Counted from the first letter of the stretch, positions 15,311 to 25,508 are shown. The stretch: DNA of 64,000 bases from Acidobacteriaceae bacterium (GCA_003132405.1 PKXQ01000079.1:1-64000), one strand, 5' to 3'. Program-made: numbers and translations. Notes: generated by a model from the letters alone, not told the origin.

Positions 15311-17401
15311 CTATTGCTGCGGTTGCGCCGGAGGGTTCGCCGGAACCGGATGATCCGCGTTCCGGGGCGCTACGTGAGGAATACTCGGCGCGTGCGTGAC
15401 CTGACCGCGCTCCGCATCGCCGATCAGGATTCCGGCATGATCGAGCAGAAGGCCTGTGGCTCGATCCAGTTCAACCTCGGCCTTTTCATACAACGCCTTG
15501 GCTGAAACAAGCGTGACTTCGGCTTGCGTCATCGCCGCCTGATTCTGAAGTACGAGAGTCGAAGTCGACGCTCCAAGCGCATACTTCTTTTGTTCGGCGT
15601 CGAGTGACTGCCGCGCCAGATCAACGGCCGCCTGTGCAGAGGCGACGCTGGCGCGATTCTGCTGCACACCAAACTGAGCATTGCGCACCTCGATGCGCAA
15701 CTGGTTTTCAATCTGCTGGATGCGCAGTTGCGCTTGCCGGTATTCGAATTCGCCTCGCACTTGAACCGATTGCGCCGCGCGGTTGCGCAACGGAATATTG
15801 ATGGCAATGCCCGCGCCCTTGTCAGAAGCGGTGGAGTTAATGAGTTGGTTCAATGTGCCAGGGTAAGAGACGGGAGGCGGGGCCGGGGCAGGACTGGTGA
15901 GGCCGCAGACTGGAAATTCAGTGGCGCTAGTACATACGTAGTTAGGATTCGAATTCCCGCCTTGACCAGCACCGCCGTAATACGCAAACAGGTCCACCGA
16001 AGGCAACAAAGCGCTGCGAATCGCTTTGTTGCTGATCTCGGTATTGGTGAGGTTGATACGCTGTTCGGCGAGTTCGGGGCGATGACTGAGGGCATCGTTT
16101 ACCAGATCCTGCGTGGGTACAACCGCTTCCTCCGCCGACAACACCATCGTCGAGGTAGGAATCACTTCCGCATCGGCCAGTGTCGGGTCGACCAGCGAGC
16201 GACTCAGAGCATTCTTCATGAGGAGCTGTTGCAACTGGAGGTTGGTCAACGCCACCGTCAGGGTTTGCTGATCGGAAGCAACCGTACTCTGGGCGCGTAC
16301 CACCTCGATCGGCGCGAGCGTGCCGATTTCCACCTGCTTCTGATTGTCGGAGAGCGTCTTCTGCGCAAAAGCTATTTGTTCTTTCTGAACCCTAACATTC
16401 TCGTACGCATAGACCAGATCCCAGTACATATTCTCGATTTGGTCAACCGTAGTTGTGATTTGTAGGCGGAAAGCTACGTCCGAAATTTCACGATTGTTTT
16501 TCGCGATCCTGATGAAGCGGTCGTTGGCCGCGAATCCGAAACCCTGCAACAGGTGTTGCGTCAGCTTGAACTGGAAACTGGAATTAAGTAACGGAGTGAA
16601 CGCATTGTAAGGGTTATCCGAGGTTACGCGGGTGTTGTTGAAGCCGACCGATACATTCGTGCCCCACTGGAATCCCTGAGTGTATGTAAAGTTCCCGGTT
16701 GCGGTGTTCTGATGAGGGCCGCAGAAGGGACTGGTGCAGATAATGCCCAGGCGATCGTTTTGCAAAGTGCCCGTCAGGATGGGATCGAAGCTGGTAATAA
16801 GTGGCCCGCTGCCCAGAGTGGACTGAACCAGCCCGCTCGTTCCGGCGCCGGCGCCGCCCGCCCCGACCGACGTACCGCCCTGCCCCGACCCCACCTGAGT
16901 TCCGAGTCCGCCTACACCGCCGCCAGGCGTATTCTGCACGACTCCGTTGTTGACGCCGAGAATGGTGTTGACGCCCGACTTGGCCCGCCACACGTCGGTA
17001 TCGGCAATATTCAGGTTATAGCGCGCAATCGCGATATCCAGGTTATTTTCGAGCGCCAACGCGACCGCGTCGTTCATCGAAATATAGAGTTTGCCGTCAT
17101 GCATGAGCTCGTCGATGCGCGGAGTGTTGGCGAGGTTGGGCGCCTCGACGTGCCGCGGAGTATACGGAGCAATCAGATTAGGGAAGTGCGACTGTGGTTT
17201 CGAATACTCCTGCACATCAAAAGGCTGCGTTGACGAGGAGGACGACACAGCCCGCTGCGCCGGCATCTGCGCCGACGGCGCGCTGGGCACTGGCGCATCT
17301 TGTGCCAATCCCGCAGGCACCATCACTACAGCAAAGAAGATGGCGGCAATGAAAACAACGGCGGCCCGCCGAAACGCAGTGAACACTCTAAAACGTTGCA
17401 T
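15311..17401 (-). CDS. TolC family outer-membrane efflux protein
   Basis: This 696-aa protein starts with a signal peptide (about 35 residues, ending PAGLAQ). The duplicated outer-membrane efflux domain of the TolC family follows: LALENNLDIAIARYNLNIAD at the start of repeat 1, LRLQITTTVDQIENMYWDLVYAYENVRV, then RPELAEQRINLTNTEISNKAIRSALLPSVDLF in repeat 2, and a final coiled coil NRASVASAQAAVDLARQSLDAEQKKY. It is longer than E. coli TolC, with a Gly/Thr-rich insert near residues 165-200. It would form the outer-membrane exit duct of a tripartite pump. No inner-membrane partner is adjacent. The ATG at 17399-17401 has GGAG nine bases upstream. Confidence 0.88.
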   Translation of the reverse strand: MQRFRVFTAFRRAAVVFIAAIFFAVVMVPAGLAQDAPVPSAPSAQMPAQRAVSSSSSTQPFDVQEYSKPQSHFPNLIAPYTPRHVEAPNLANTPRIDELMHDGKLYISMNDAVALALENNLDIAIARYNLNIADTDVWRAKSGVNTILGVNNGVVQNTPGGGVGGLGTQVGSGQGGTSVGAGGAGAGTSGLVQSTLGSGPLITSFDPILTGTLQNDRLGIICTSPFCGPHQNTATGNFTYTQGFQWGTNVSVGFNNTRVTSDNPYNAFTPLLNSSFQFKLTQHLLQGFGFAANDRFIRIAKNNREISDVAFRLQITTTVDQIENMYWDLVYAYENVRVQKEQIAFAQKTLSDNQKQVEIGTLAPIEVVRAQSTVASDQQTLTVALTNLQLQQLLMKNALSRSLVDPTLADAEVIPTSTMVLSAEEAVVPTQDLVNDALSHRPELAEQRINLTNTEISNKAIRSALLPSVDLFAYYGGAGQGGNSNPNYVCTSATEFPVCGLTSPAPAPPPVSYPGTLNQLINSTASDKGAGIAINIPLRNRAAQSVQVRGEFEYRQAQLRIQQIENQLRIEVRNAQFGVQQNRASVASAQAAVDLARQSLDAEQKKYALGASTSTLVLQNQAAMTQAEVTLVSAKALYEKAEVELDRATGLLLDHAGILIGDAERGQVTHAPSIPHVAPRNADHPVPANPPAQPQQ

Positions 17402-17744
17402 TCGCATCATCTCCATTGGTGATACTCAGTTGGTGACAATAAGTGACCTGCCTCAACCGATCCGGTTTGAGGGCACGGGACGCAGTGGTCCGCAATTTCG
17501 CCGACATCTTCTTATACGCAGGCCGATGGGCAAGAGTTCCTTGCAATCTTCTCCTTCAGTCGCCCAATTGGCGACGGCGGAAAAGACAATGTTCCCAGCA
17601 CCTTGGTCGCGAATAACTAGATTGCAAATAAATTGATCGTAAGTGAAATAGTATAGCTGACGCGCCGCCGCGCTTTCTGTGACGAGGCGGCGGGTTTGTA
17701 ACTCACAATGATGTTGCCCATGCAACCGAGGATTCGAAAAGAAC
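17402..17744. other. Intergenic region between divergent tolC-like and truA genes
   Basis: No convincing gene is visible. GTCGCC (17559-17564) and GGCGAC (17570-17575) form a small inverted repeat around CAATT. An open minus-strand frame at 17453-17725 lacks family features and a ribosome site. The promoters of both flanking genes should lie here. Confidence 0.4.
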
Positions 17745-18584
17745 GTGCGTAATCTCAGACTGATTCTTTCTTATGATGGCGCCGATTTCGCCGGCTGGCA
17801 GATGCAACCCGGCCAGTCGACGGTCCAGGGCGCGCTCGCCTCAGCTATTGGACGTTTGACCCGCGAAAACGTACTGCCTCAAGGTTCCGGCCGCACCGAC
17901 GCGGGCGTCCACGCGCTCGCTCAAGTCGCGAGTTTTACGACCGCGTCGGCGATCCCGGCGGAAAACTGGCTGCGCGCGTTGAATGACATTCTGCCGCCCG
18001 CGATCCGCGTGCTCGAGGTGACCGAGGCCGCGCCCGATTTTCACGCGCGCAAATCGGCGCTCGCCAAAACTTATCGCTATCGCATTTTGCGCGCTGCGAT
18101 CTGTCCACCGTTTCTGGCTCGTTACGTGTGGCATTATCCTTATCCGCTCGACGAATCGGCAATGAAGGAAGCCGCAGGCACGGTTGAGGGCGAGCACGAC
18201 TTCACCTCGTTCGCGGCCGTTGATCCGGAGCGAGTGAAACGCATAGCTGCCGGCGAGAATGCTTCTCTCGGTAATGCGCCAAGGGGCGTCGCGATGAACG
18301 CCGACGCGCCCACCAATATTCGCACCATCTATTCTTCGGTCTGGGCGCGTGAAGGCGACGAACTCATCTATACCGTTCGCGGCAGCGGATTCCTTCATCA
18401 CATGGTGCGCAACCTGGTCGGCACATTCTTGCTGCTGGGAAAGGGAACGGTGACCCTGGAAGACTTTCGCCGCATCCTCCGCGCGCGCGAGCGCACCGCT
18501 GCCGGCCCCACCGCGCCCGCCAGTGGCCTATATCTGGTCGCGGTGGAGTACCGACGAGAATCACCTCAAACTCTGTCATCCTGA
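17745..18584 (+). CDS. truA: tRNA pseudouridine(38-40) synthase TruA
   Basis: This 279-aa enzyme converts U38-U40 of tRNA anticodon stems to pseudouridine. The N-terminus (LRLILSYDGADFAGWQMQPG) and GSGRTDAGVHALAQVASF, which holds the catalytic Asp in RTDAGVHA, are diagnostic. RKSALAKTYRYRI, FTSFAAVDPE and GSGFLHHMVRNLVGTFLLLG follow in the family order. Translation begins at a GTG. The stop codon lies inside a repeat of the GTCATCCTGAGC type. A roughly 20-residue insert (GENASLGNAPRGVAMNADAPTN) lies before the IRTIYSS strand. Confidence 0.95.
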   Translation: MRNLRLILSYDGADFAGWQMQPGQSTVQGALASAIGRLTRENVLPQGSGRTDAGVHALAQVASFTTASAIPAENWLRALNDILPPAIRVLEVTEAAPDFHARKSALAKTYRYRILRAAICPPFLARYVWHYPYPLDESAMKEAAGTVEGEHDFTSFAAVDPERVKRIAAGENASLGNAPRGVAMNADAPTNIRTIYSSVWAREGDELIYTVRGSGFLHHMVRNLVGTFLLLGKGTVTLEDFRRILRARERTAAGPTAPASGLYLVAVEYRRESPQTLSS

Positions 18585-18600
18585 GCGCAGCGAAGGACCC
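18574..18600. repeat. GTCATCCTGAGC...GAAGGACC dispersed repeat
   Basis: TGTCATCCTGAGCGCAGCG followed by AAGGACCC overlaps the truA stop. Related sequences occur at about 38727-38795, 43889-43925 and 44806-44866, all at gene ends. The sequence is a common short intergenic repeat in this kind of genome. Confidence 0.65.
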
Positions 18601-18704
18601 ATGCATTAGCTTGCAGCGCAGGAATGCACACGCCTGGAAGACAATCTGGAACAAAGATGAAGTCTCTGGCGCGGCCCTCGCATCCCGCGTAAACTTCTTC
18701 CGAG

Positions 18705-20282
18705 ATGGCCCCGAACGCCGAATTCGCCGTCACCCGCATCGCCTCCGTGAACCCGGCAACGGGCGAAGTGCTGGGCGAACTCGATAGCGCTGGCCCAACC
18801 GAAGTGCGATCGGCAGTGGCCCGCGCGCGCGCCGCGCAGCCTGATTGGAACGCCTGGGGCATCCGCAATCGCGTGAAGGCACTCGGCCGTTTTCAGCAGA
18901 TTCTTCTCGCGCGCAAGACAGATATCGCCCGCCGCATCGCCCAGGAAGCAGGGAAGCCCCAAGTCGAAGCCCTCCTCACCGAAGTTCTCGTCGTGCTCGA
19001 CGCGGCTCGATTCCTGATCGATAACGCCTTCGCGATTCTGCGCGACGAAAAACTCGCGCACGGAAATCTCGCGATGAAGTCGAAATCCGGCCGCATCCTG
19101 CACGAGCCCTACGGCGTCGTAGGAATCATCTCGCCGTGGAATTATCCCTTCTCGATCCCGGCGACCGAAACTCTGGCAGCTCTGGTGGCGGGAAATGCCG
19201 TCGTGCTCAAGCCCTCTGAGTTGACGCCACTGATCGCGCTCGAACTAGAGGGGTTGCTCCGCCAGGCCGGAGTTCCCAACGACATTTTCCAGGTGCTTCC
19301 GGGCGAAGGCGAAACGGGAGCAGCGCTCGTGGAGAGCGAAATCGACAAACTCGTCTTCACCGGCAGCGTCGCCACGGGCCGGCGGATTGCCCAAACCGCC
19401 GCCCAACGCCTGCTTCCAGTGGTGCTCGAACTCGGCGGCAAGGACCCCATGATCGTGCTCGAAGACGCCGACGTCGATGTCGCTTCCAGCGGCGCCGTTT
19501 GGGGAGCATTCGTAAACGCAGGCCAGACGTGCCTTTCGATCGAACGCTGTTATGTGCATCAGAGCTTATATTCCGCATTCCTGGACGCATGCGCCGAGAA
19601 GGCGCGCAAGCTGCGCGTCGGCAATGGCATGGATCCTTCCACCGAAATCGGGCCGATGATCAACGAACGTCAGGTGCGCATAGTTGAATCGCACGTCGAA
19701 GATGCGCGGCAGCGGGGCGCGCGCGTGCTCGCCGGCGGTGCGCGCTTGCGCGAGTTGGGTCCAACATTTTTCGCACCCACCGTGTTGGCCGACGTCGATC
19801 ACGGCATGCGCGTGATGCAGAAAGACGCAGAAACCTTCGGCCCTGTGCTGCCCATCGCGCCCTTCAGCAGCGATGCCGAAGCCGTACGCCTGGCCAATGA
19901 TTCCGACTACGGACTCGCCGCCAGCATTTGGACACGAGATCGCGCCCGCGGCGAGCGCCTAGCTCGCCAGATCAATGTTGGGACCGTAATGGTGAACGAC
20001 GCCGTCTCGTGTTTCAGCATCAGTGAAGCTCCGCATGGAGGCGTTAAATCAAGCGGCGTCGGTCGCACCCATGGACGCTGGGGCCTGGAAGAAATGGCGC
20101 GCGTGAAATATATCGACAGCGATCTGCTTCCGCGCATGAAAAAAATCTGGTGGTTTGGCTATGGCGGCGGACTCGCGGGTGAAATGGAAAACTTTGTCGA
20201 CCTGCTCTATGCCCGCCCACTGCGACAGAAGCTCAAAGCTGCCGTTCGCTCCGCCGGAGCTCTTTGGCGCAAAAAATTGTAG
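18705..20282 (+). CDS. NAD(P)-dependent aldehyde dehydrogenase
   Basis: This 525-aa protein belongs to the ALDH superfamily, oxidising an aldehyde to its acid. Motifs present are GVVGIISPWNYPFSIPATE, NAVVLKPSELTP, the cofactor region LVFTGSVATGRRIAQTAAQ, the general base in LELGGKDPMIV, and the nucleophilic Cys in NAGQTCLSIERCYV. QKDAETFGPVLPI and GGVKSSGVGRTHG complete the fold. The C-terminus runs about 45 residues past the usual end (MKKIWWFGYGGGLAGEMENF and on), with Trp and basic residues that may help membrane contact. The closest functional class (succinate-semialdehyde or long-chain aldehyde) cannot be decided. It begins 120 bp after truA on the same strand. Confidence 0.9.
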   Translation: MAPNAEFAVTRIASVNPATGEVLGELDSAGPTEVRSAVARARAAQPDWNAWGIRNRVKALGRFQQILLARKTDIARRIAQEAGKPQVEALLTEVLVVLDAARFLIDNAFAILRDEKLAHGNLAMKSKSGRILHEPYGVVGIISPWNYPFSIPATETLAALVAGNAVVLKPSELTPLIALELEGLLRQAGVPNDIFQVLPGEGETGAALVESEIDKLVFTGSVATGRRIAQTAAQRLLPVVLELGGKDPMIVLEDADVDVASSGAVWGAFVNAGQTCLSIERCYVHQSLYSAFLDACAEKARKLRVGNGMDPSTEIGPMINERQVRIVESHVEDARQRGARVLAGGARLRELGPTFFAPTVLADVDHGMRVMQKDAETFGPVLPIAPFSSDAEAVRLANDSDYGLAASIWTRDRARGERLARQINVGTVMVNDAVSCFSISEAPHGGVKSSGVGRTHGRWGLEEMARVKYIDSDLLPRMKKIWWFGYGGGLAGEMENFVDLLYARPLRQKLKAAVRSAGALWRKKL

Positions 20283-20816
20283 ACCAGAAAATCGTTGTCG
20301 GCCAGAATCAGCGCAATGAATCAGCGCAATGAATAAGTCCGCGTCAGTGCGCCAGTAACTGAAGGTAACAATAAACGAGTTCCGCAAACGCGATGGTCGC
20401 AAACACCAGTCGACTTGTCCCGCGTCCAAACAGACTGCAAAAGAGACCAATGACCGTGCCAATTTGCGCGAATTCTACAGCTCCGCCATAGCCGCCATCA
20501 AAGCAATGGAATCCTCCGAGTCCACAGGTCCGCGACCAGAGAACGACTATAACCACATAGAGAGCAGCTAATCAGAACAGACCCGAGTCGGGCCAGAATC
20601 CTCAGCGTGGACGCTGTCATCTTGGCCTTTCCGCTTCTTAAACCTGAATTTCGGTATCCAGCAAACAAAAGCTCCTAATATGTTTCGATTAGAGACACCA
20701 CTTCCAGCCGGCCGATAATATATCGCAACCGTGGGCGCGGGTTCTTAATGTAGGCCTGCAGGATTTTGTCGCATTGCTCGCCAAACCTTATTTGCCAACT
20801 TTGTGACAGACTTTCT
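20283..20816. other. Intergenic region between ALDH and cytochrome genes
   Basis: Mostly non-coding. CAATGAATCAGCG is duplicated in tandem at about 20312-20337. A possible small minus-strand membrane-protein gene is listed separately. The promoter of the cytochrome operon should lie within the last 150 bp, but I see no clear boxes. Confidence 0.4.
20344..20556 (-). CDS. Possible small membrane protein
   Basis: A 70-codon frame starting at GTG encodes two hydrophobic stretches, VEFAQIGTVIGLFCSLFGRG and RLVFATIAFAELVYCYLQLL, which look like membrane helices joined by a short basic turn. The composition resembles real small membrane proteins more than a random frame. There is no clear ribosome site and no family match, so this is tentative. 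Confidence 0.35.
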   Translation of the reverse strand: MVIVVLWSRTCGLGGFHCFDGGYGGAVEFAQIGTVIGLFCSLFGRGTSRLVFATIAFAELVYCYLQLLAH

Positions 20817-23753
20817 ATGAATCGATTCCTGTCGCTGCTGATCGGTTTCCTCATCCTGTCCGCGATTTATTTGTACACGTTCCCGCAAGCGAATGTTCTC
20901 TATGCCGGAGTCGTCTTGCTGCACGCGGTCGCAGGTGTCGTAGCTTCAATCTGGCTGCTGCTTTGGTTACTGCGCTCGTGGCGTCAAGGTGAGCCGCTCG
21001 TCCGCGTTGGAATCGCCCTTCTCTTCCTGGGTGCGATCCCAGGACTGGCGCTGATCTATACCGGAGCATTGCGTACCGAGTGGACGCTGGTCTACGTTCA
21101 TTTAGCTCTAAGCTTTCTTGGAGCGGGATTGATCTTCGCGGCGCGCGTGGGCGCGACTCGAGAAGCGAATCTTCAAAACGCAACTCGTGGATGGCTCTCG
21201 CGCCACACTGCTTTGCGCATCGTAGCCGTGCTCGCAGTTCTGGCCGTTCTCGCGCCGGCGGCTCGTTATCTCCGCGAAACCCGCTGGAACCGGCACGCGC
21301 GCATTCAAAATCCTGAGCTCCCACCTCTCACGATGGATGGCGAAGGCGATGGCCCCAGCGGCCCATTCTTCCCTAGCTCCGCGCAGGTCTACGGGGGCGA
21401 AAAAATTCCCAGCCAGTTCTTCATGGAATCCGATTCCTGCAAGCGCTGCCATGAAGATATTTACAATCAGTGGAACAGCTCCGCCCACCATTTTTCGTCA
21501 TTCAACAATCAGTGGTATCGCAAGTCGATCGAGTACATGCAGGATACGATCGGCACCAAGCCTTCGAAATGGTGCGGCGGATGCCACGATCCGGCCGTGC
21601 TCTACGCGGGCAAAATGGACACTCCGATCAAGCAGATCGTGCACACGCCCGAAGCTCAGGCCGGCCTCGGCTGCATGATGTGCCACTCCATCGCCGACGT
21701 GAAGAGCACGATGGGGCAGGCTGATTTCTATCTCGAATATCCCAAGCTGCACGAACTAGCGGCCAGCAAAAATCCTGTGGTTCGCGGCCTGCACGATTTT
21801 CTGATCAAGCTCAATCCCGAGCCGCACCGCCGCGTCTTCCTCAAGCCATTTATGAAGCAGCAGACGGCGGAGTTCTGCTCCTCATGCCACAAAGTGCATC
21901 TCGACGTGCCAGTCAATCATTATCGCTGGTTTCGTGGCTTCAACGAGTATGACAACTGGCAGGCCAGCGGCGTTTCCGGAGAGGGCGCGCGCTCGTTTTA
22001 CTATCCGCCGAAGCCGCAGCAGTGCGCCGACTGCCACATGCCGCTCCAGCCCTCCAACGACATGGGGAACGTCGATGGCAAAGTTCACTCGCACCGTTTC
22101 CCGGGCGCCAATACCGCGCTGCCGACTGCCAACGAAGACACTGCGCAGTTGAAGGCCACCGAAGATTTCCTGACGAGCGAAGCGCTTACCGTCGATATTT
22201 TTGCGCTCTCGCCGGCAAACGCTCCACGCAAGGCGCCAATGTTGAAAGGCGGGGGAACCAGCGACAATGAGCTGGCAACGACTTTCGCGGTAGGCGAAGA
22301 AGCGGAAACAAAAATCACGCCTGGCGCCGGTTCCAACGCCAATAGCGAGGCTGCCCCAGTCACTGCGCCTTTAAATCGTGTGCAACCCGCAGTCCGCCGC
22401 GGCGATGCAGTACGCGTCGACGTAGTGGTGCGCACCAAACGCGTCGGCCACTTCTTCCCCGGAGGCACTGTTGATGCCTACGATACCTGGCTCGAACTCA
22501 AAGGCGTCGACGACAAAGGCCAGACGATTTTCTGGAGTGGCATGGTCGAAGATAACGGCAAAGGTCCTGTCGAAAAGGGCGCACACTTCTATCGCTCGCT
22601 TCAGGTGGATGCGCACGGCAACCCAATCAACAAACGCAATGCCTGGGCTACACGCGCCGTAGTGTACGTACGCTTGATTCCCCCCGGTGCGGCTGACACC
22701 GTGCACTTCCGCGTGAAGATTCCCGAGAAAACCGGCAGCAAGATTACGCTGAGCGCGCGGCTTTGCTATCGCAAATTCTCCTGGTTTAATACGCAGTTTG
22801 CTTTTGCTGGGGAGCATGAAAACAAGAGCAACAACAACCCAGCGACAGTGGAGACGACGCTTGTATCGACCACGCCCGACTACGACGATACGAAGATGAC
22901 GTTCACCGCTTCGCTGCATGGTGTATCCGCAAAAAAAGAACAAATTCCTGACGTTCCCATCGTCGCGATAGCGCAAGATAAAGTATCCCTCGACGTGTTG
23001 CCCGCGAACGCTCCTCCACCGCAGCCCAAAACGCAACTTGCGAAAGAAGACTGGCAGCGCTGGAACGATTACGGCATCGGCCTCATGCTGCAAGGCGATC
23101 TCAAAGCAGCCCAGAGCGCTTTCGAAAAAGTCACCGAAGTTGATCCGCAAAATCCCGACGGCTGGGTCAACATCGGACGCGCAGGGTTGCAAGAAGGCGA
23201 CACCGCCCGCGCTCGCATTGTCCTTGAGAAGGCATTGGCGCTCAGCCCCAATCTAGCTCGCGCACACTTCTTCTACGCCTCAGTCCTGCGCCAGGAAGGC
23301 GATTACGCCGGAGCGGCACAGCATCTTGCGAAAGTCCTAGCCCAATATCCACACGATCGCGTGGCGCTGAACAATCTTGGCCGCGTTTATTTTCTTGAGC
23401 GCAACTATTCCGGTGCCGTGAAAACTCTCCAGCAGGTGCTCGCCGTCGATCCCGAGGATTTGCAAGCGCACTACAATCTCATGCTCTGTTACAACGGGCT
23501 GGGCGATGAAAAAATGTCGAAAGAACATCAGGCACGCTACCTGCGCTTCAAAGCCGATGAAGCTTCGCAGGCTATCACCGGCCCCTATCGTCAGCTGAAT
23601 CCCGAAGACAACAACGAACGCCAGAGCATCCACGAACACGTCTCCGTCCCGCTGCCCATCGCGAAGACTCACGTAGCGACGGCCGCCCTCGGCCGTCCAG
23701 TCGGGCAACGCGCGGCAGCAGTTAGCGCGGCCATCTCCGGGGCCCAAAAGTGA
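20817..23753 (+). CDS. Multiheme cytochrome c with membrane anchor and TPR repeats
   Basis: This 978-aa protein has four or so N-terminal membrane helices (residues about 1-150). A cytochrome part follows with five CxxCH heme sites: CKRCH, CGGCH, CMMCH, CSSCH and CADCH. A beta-rich middle domain (RVDVVVRTKRVGHFFPGGTVDAYDTWLELKG) comes next, then about four tetratricopeptide repeats (LMLQGDLKAAQSAFEKVTEVDPQNPDGWVNIG onward). It is likely an electron-transfer protein facing the periplasm, with TPRs for partner docking. The gene overlaps the next gene, a CRTAC1-type protein, by one base (TGATG). The start at 20817 is the first ATG before the membrane helices, and its ribosome site is weak. Confidence 0.85.
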   Translation: MNRFLSLLIGFLILSAIYLYTFPQANVLYAGVVLLHAVAGVVASIWLLLWLLRSWRQGEPLVRVGIALLFLGAIPGLALIYTGALRTEWTLVYVHLALSFLGAGLIFAARVGATREANLQNATRGWLSRHTALRIVAVLAVLAVLAPAARYLRETRWNRHARIQNPELPPLTMDGEGDGPSGPFFPSSAQVYGGEKIPSQFFMESDSCKRCHEDIYNQWNSSAHHFSSFNNQWYRKSIEYMQDTIGTKPSKWCGGCHDPAVLYAGKMDTPIKQIVHTPEAQAGLGCMMCHSIADVKSTMGQADFYLEYPKLHELAASKNPVVRGLHDFLIKLNPEPHRRVFLKPFMKQQTAEFCSSCHKVHLDVPVNHYRWFRGFNEYDNWQASGVSGEGARSFYYPPKPQQCADCHMPLQPSNDMGNVDGKVHSHRFPGANTALPTANEDTAQLKATEDFLTSEALTVDIFALSPANAPRKAPMLKGGGTSDNELATTFAVGEEAETKITPGAGSNANSEAAPVTAPLNRVQPAVRRGDAVRVDVVVRTKRVGHFFPGGTVDAYDTWLELKGVDDKGQTIFWSGMVEDNGKGPVEKGAHFYRSLQVDAHGNPINKRNAWATRAVVYVRLIPPGAADTVHFRVKIPEKTGSKITLSARLCYRKFSWFNTQFAFAGEHENKSNNNPATVETTLVSTTPDYDDTKMTFTASLHGVSAKKEQIPDVPIVAIAQDKVSLDVLPANAPPPQPKTQLAKEDWQRWNDYGIGLMLQGDLKAAQSAFEKVTEVDPQNPDGWVNIGRAGLQEGDTARARIVLEKALALSPNLARAHFFYASVLRQEGDYAGAAQHLAKVLAQYPHDRVALNNLGRVYFLERNYSGAVKTLQQVLAVDPEDLQAHYNLMLCYNGLGDEKMSKEHQARYLRFKADEASQAITGPYRQLNPEDNNERQSIHEHVSVPLPIAKTHVATAALGRPVGQRAAAVSAAISGAQK

Positions 23754-25462
23754 TGCGCTCATCAAAGAATTCCATCGCCCTCCTCCTCCGTGCCTCCGTG
23801 TCTCCGTGGTTATTAATGTTCATGATCGTCGCAGCAAGCCACGCGCAGGAGAAAATTACCTTCCGCGACATCACCGCCCACGCCGGAATCCACTTCACCC
23901 ACAACACCGGAGCCTTCGGAAAAAAGCGGCTGCCCGAAACCATGGGCCCGGGCTGCGCTTTCATCGATTACGACAACGATGGGTGGCCCGACATACTGCT
24001 AGTCAACGGTCAGGACTGGCCCGGCCATATCAAAAATGGCGCGACCACGTTAAAGCTCTACCACAACAATCACGACGGCACATTCACCGACGTGACGCGC
24101 AAGTCTGGCCTCGACATTTCGCTCTTCGGACTAGGCGTGGCCGTCGGCGATTATGACAACGACGGCTTCGACGACATCTTCATCACCGCCGTCGGCCAGA
24201 GCCATCTCTTCCACAACAACGGCAACGGCACGTTCACCGACGCTACGAAATCCGCCGGACTGTGGGGCCCGAACGAGTTCTCAACCAGCGCGGCGTGGGT
24301 CGATTACGATCGCGATGGCAGGCTCGATCTCGTCGTTGCCAACTACGTGCAGTGGTCTGAGCAGACCGACCTCTATTGCACTCTCGACGGCTCGCACAAG
24401 TCCTACTGCACGCCCGAATCATATAAAGGAACCTCGGCGCGCCTCTGGCACAACCTCGGCAACGGCAAATTCGAAGATGCCACGCAGAAAGCTGGCCTCT
24501 ACGATCCGACTTCGAAAGGCCTCGGCGTCGCCATTCTCGATTACAACAACGATGGATGGCCCGACATCCTGATCGCCAACGACACGCAGCCGAACAAACT
24601 CTACGTGAATAAAAGGAACGGCACCTTTGAAGAGCGCGCCGTTCCTGCCGGAATCGCCTTCAGCGAAGATGGTATCGCCCGCGCCGGCATGGGCGTCGAT
24701 GCTGCCGATTATGATCGCTCGGGTGGCGCAAGTCTGATCATCACAAATTTTTCCAACCAGATGCTCTCGCTCTACCACAACGAAGGCAACGGACTCTTCG
24801 TCGACGAAGCGCCGCGCTCCGAGGTGGGCCGCGCCACGCTCGTCACACTCGGCTTCGGCTGTTTCTTCTTCGACTACGACAACGACGGTTGGCAGGACAT
24901 CTTCGTCGCCGACGGCCACATCGAAGACCAGATCGAGGCGGTCCAAAAGCGCGTCAGCTACGCCGAGCCGCCGCATCTGTTCCGCAACCTCGGCAACGGC
25001 AGGTTCGAGGAAGTCACGATGAAGGTTGGCAGCGCCCTCGCTGCTCCAAAAGTGGCGCGGGGCGCGGCATACGCCGATATCAATAATGACGGAGCACTCG
25101 ACATCCTCGTCATGACCAACGCCGGCCCGCCCCATCTCTACCTCAATCAGGGCGGCTCTAACCAGAGCCTGCGTATAAAACTCGTCGGCACAAAATCGAA
25201 TCGTGACGGCATCGGTGCGGTTGTGCGTGTAAACTCCAGCAGCGAAAAGCAGTGGCTCACGATGAAGTCCGGCTCCAGCTATCTATCGCAGAGCGAACTC
25301 GTTCTCACCTTCGGCATGGGATCGAAAACCAAAGCCGATACCATCGAAATCGACTGGCCCAGCGGACAGGTAGACAAACTCGCAAATATGGCGAGCGGAC
25401 AGACGGTCACTATTCAGGAGGCGAAAGGCCAGATTGCCGCGCGGCCCTACGCCAAAAAATGA
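23753..25462 (+). CDS. CRTAC1 family protein (FG-GAP/VCBS repeats, ASPIC/UnbV domain)
   Basis: This secreted protein of about 569 aa has a signal peptide ending near ASHA/QEK. At least five FG-GAP/VCBS-type calcium-binding repeats follow, each with a DxDxDGxxD-like loop (FIDYDNDGWPDILLVNG, VGDYDNDGFDDIFI, WVDYDRDGRLDLVV, ILDYNNDGWPDILI, FFDYDNDGWQDIFV). The C-terminus is an ASPIC/UnbV domain (RDGIGAVVRVNSSSEKQWLTMKSGSSYLSQSE and IEIDWPSGQVDKL). Such proteins are extracellular beta-propellers often paired with TPR proteins. It is translationally coupled to the cytochrome-TPR gene. Part of the signal peptide is encoded by a dispersed CTCCGTG repeat. Confidence 0.88.
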   Translation: MRSSKNSIALLLRASVSPWLLMFMIVAASHAQEKITFRDITAHAGIHFTHNTGAFGKKRLPETMGPGCAFIDYDNDGWPDILLVNGQDWPGHIKNGATTLKLYHNNHDGTFTDVTRKSGLDISLFGLGVAVGDYDNDGFDDIFITAVGQSHLFHNNGNGTFTDATKSAGLWGPNEFSTSAAWVDYDRDGRLDLVVANYVQWSEQTDLYCTLDGSHKSYCTPESYKGTSARLWHNLGNGKFEDATQKAGLYDPTSKGLGVAILDYNNDGWPDILIANDTQPNKLYVNKRNGTFEERAVPAGIAFSEDGIARAGMGVDAADYDRSGGASLIITNFSNQMLSLYHNEGNGLFVDEAPRSEVGRATLVTLGFGCFFFDYDNDGWQDIFVADGHIEDQIEAVQKRVSYAEPPHLFRNLGNGRFEEVTMKVGSALAAPKVARGAAYADINNDGALDILVMTNAGPPHLYLNQGGSNQSLRIKLVGTKSNRDGIGAVVRVNSSSEKQWLTMKSGSSYLSQSELVLTFGMGSKTKADTIEIDWPSGQVDKLANMASGQTVTIQEAKGQIAARPYAKK

Positions 25463-25508
25463 TCGCCGCAATCTTCATCTCTATTGCTTCGCCACGCAAT
25501 CAAATAGA

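Noticed and set aside
17453-17725. Open minus-strand frame between tolC-like and truA genes
   Set aside because: No ribosome site, no recognisable motif, and it lies across the region where both divergent promoters are expected.
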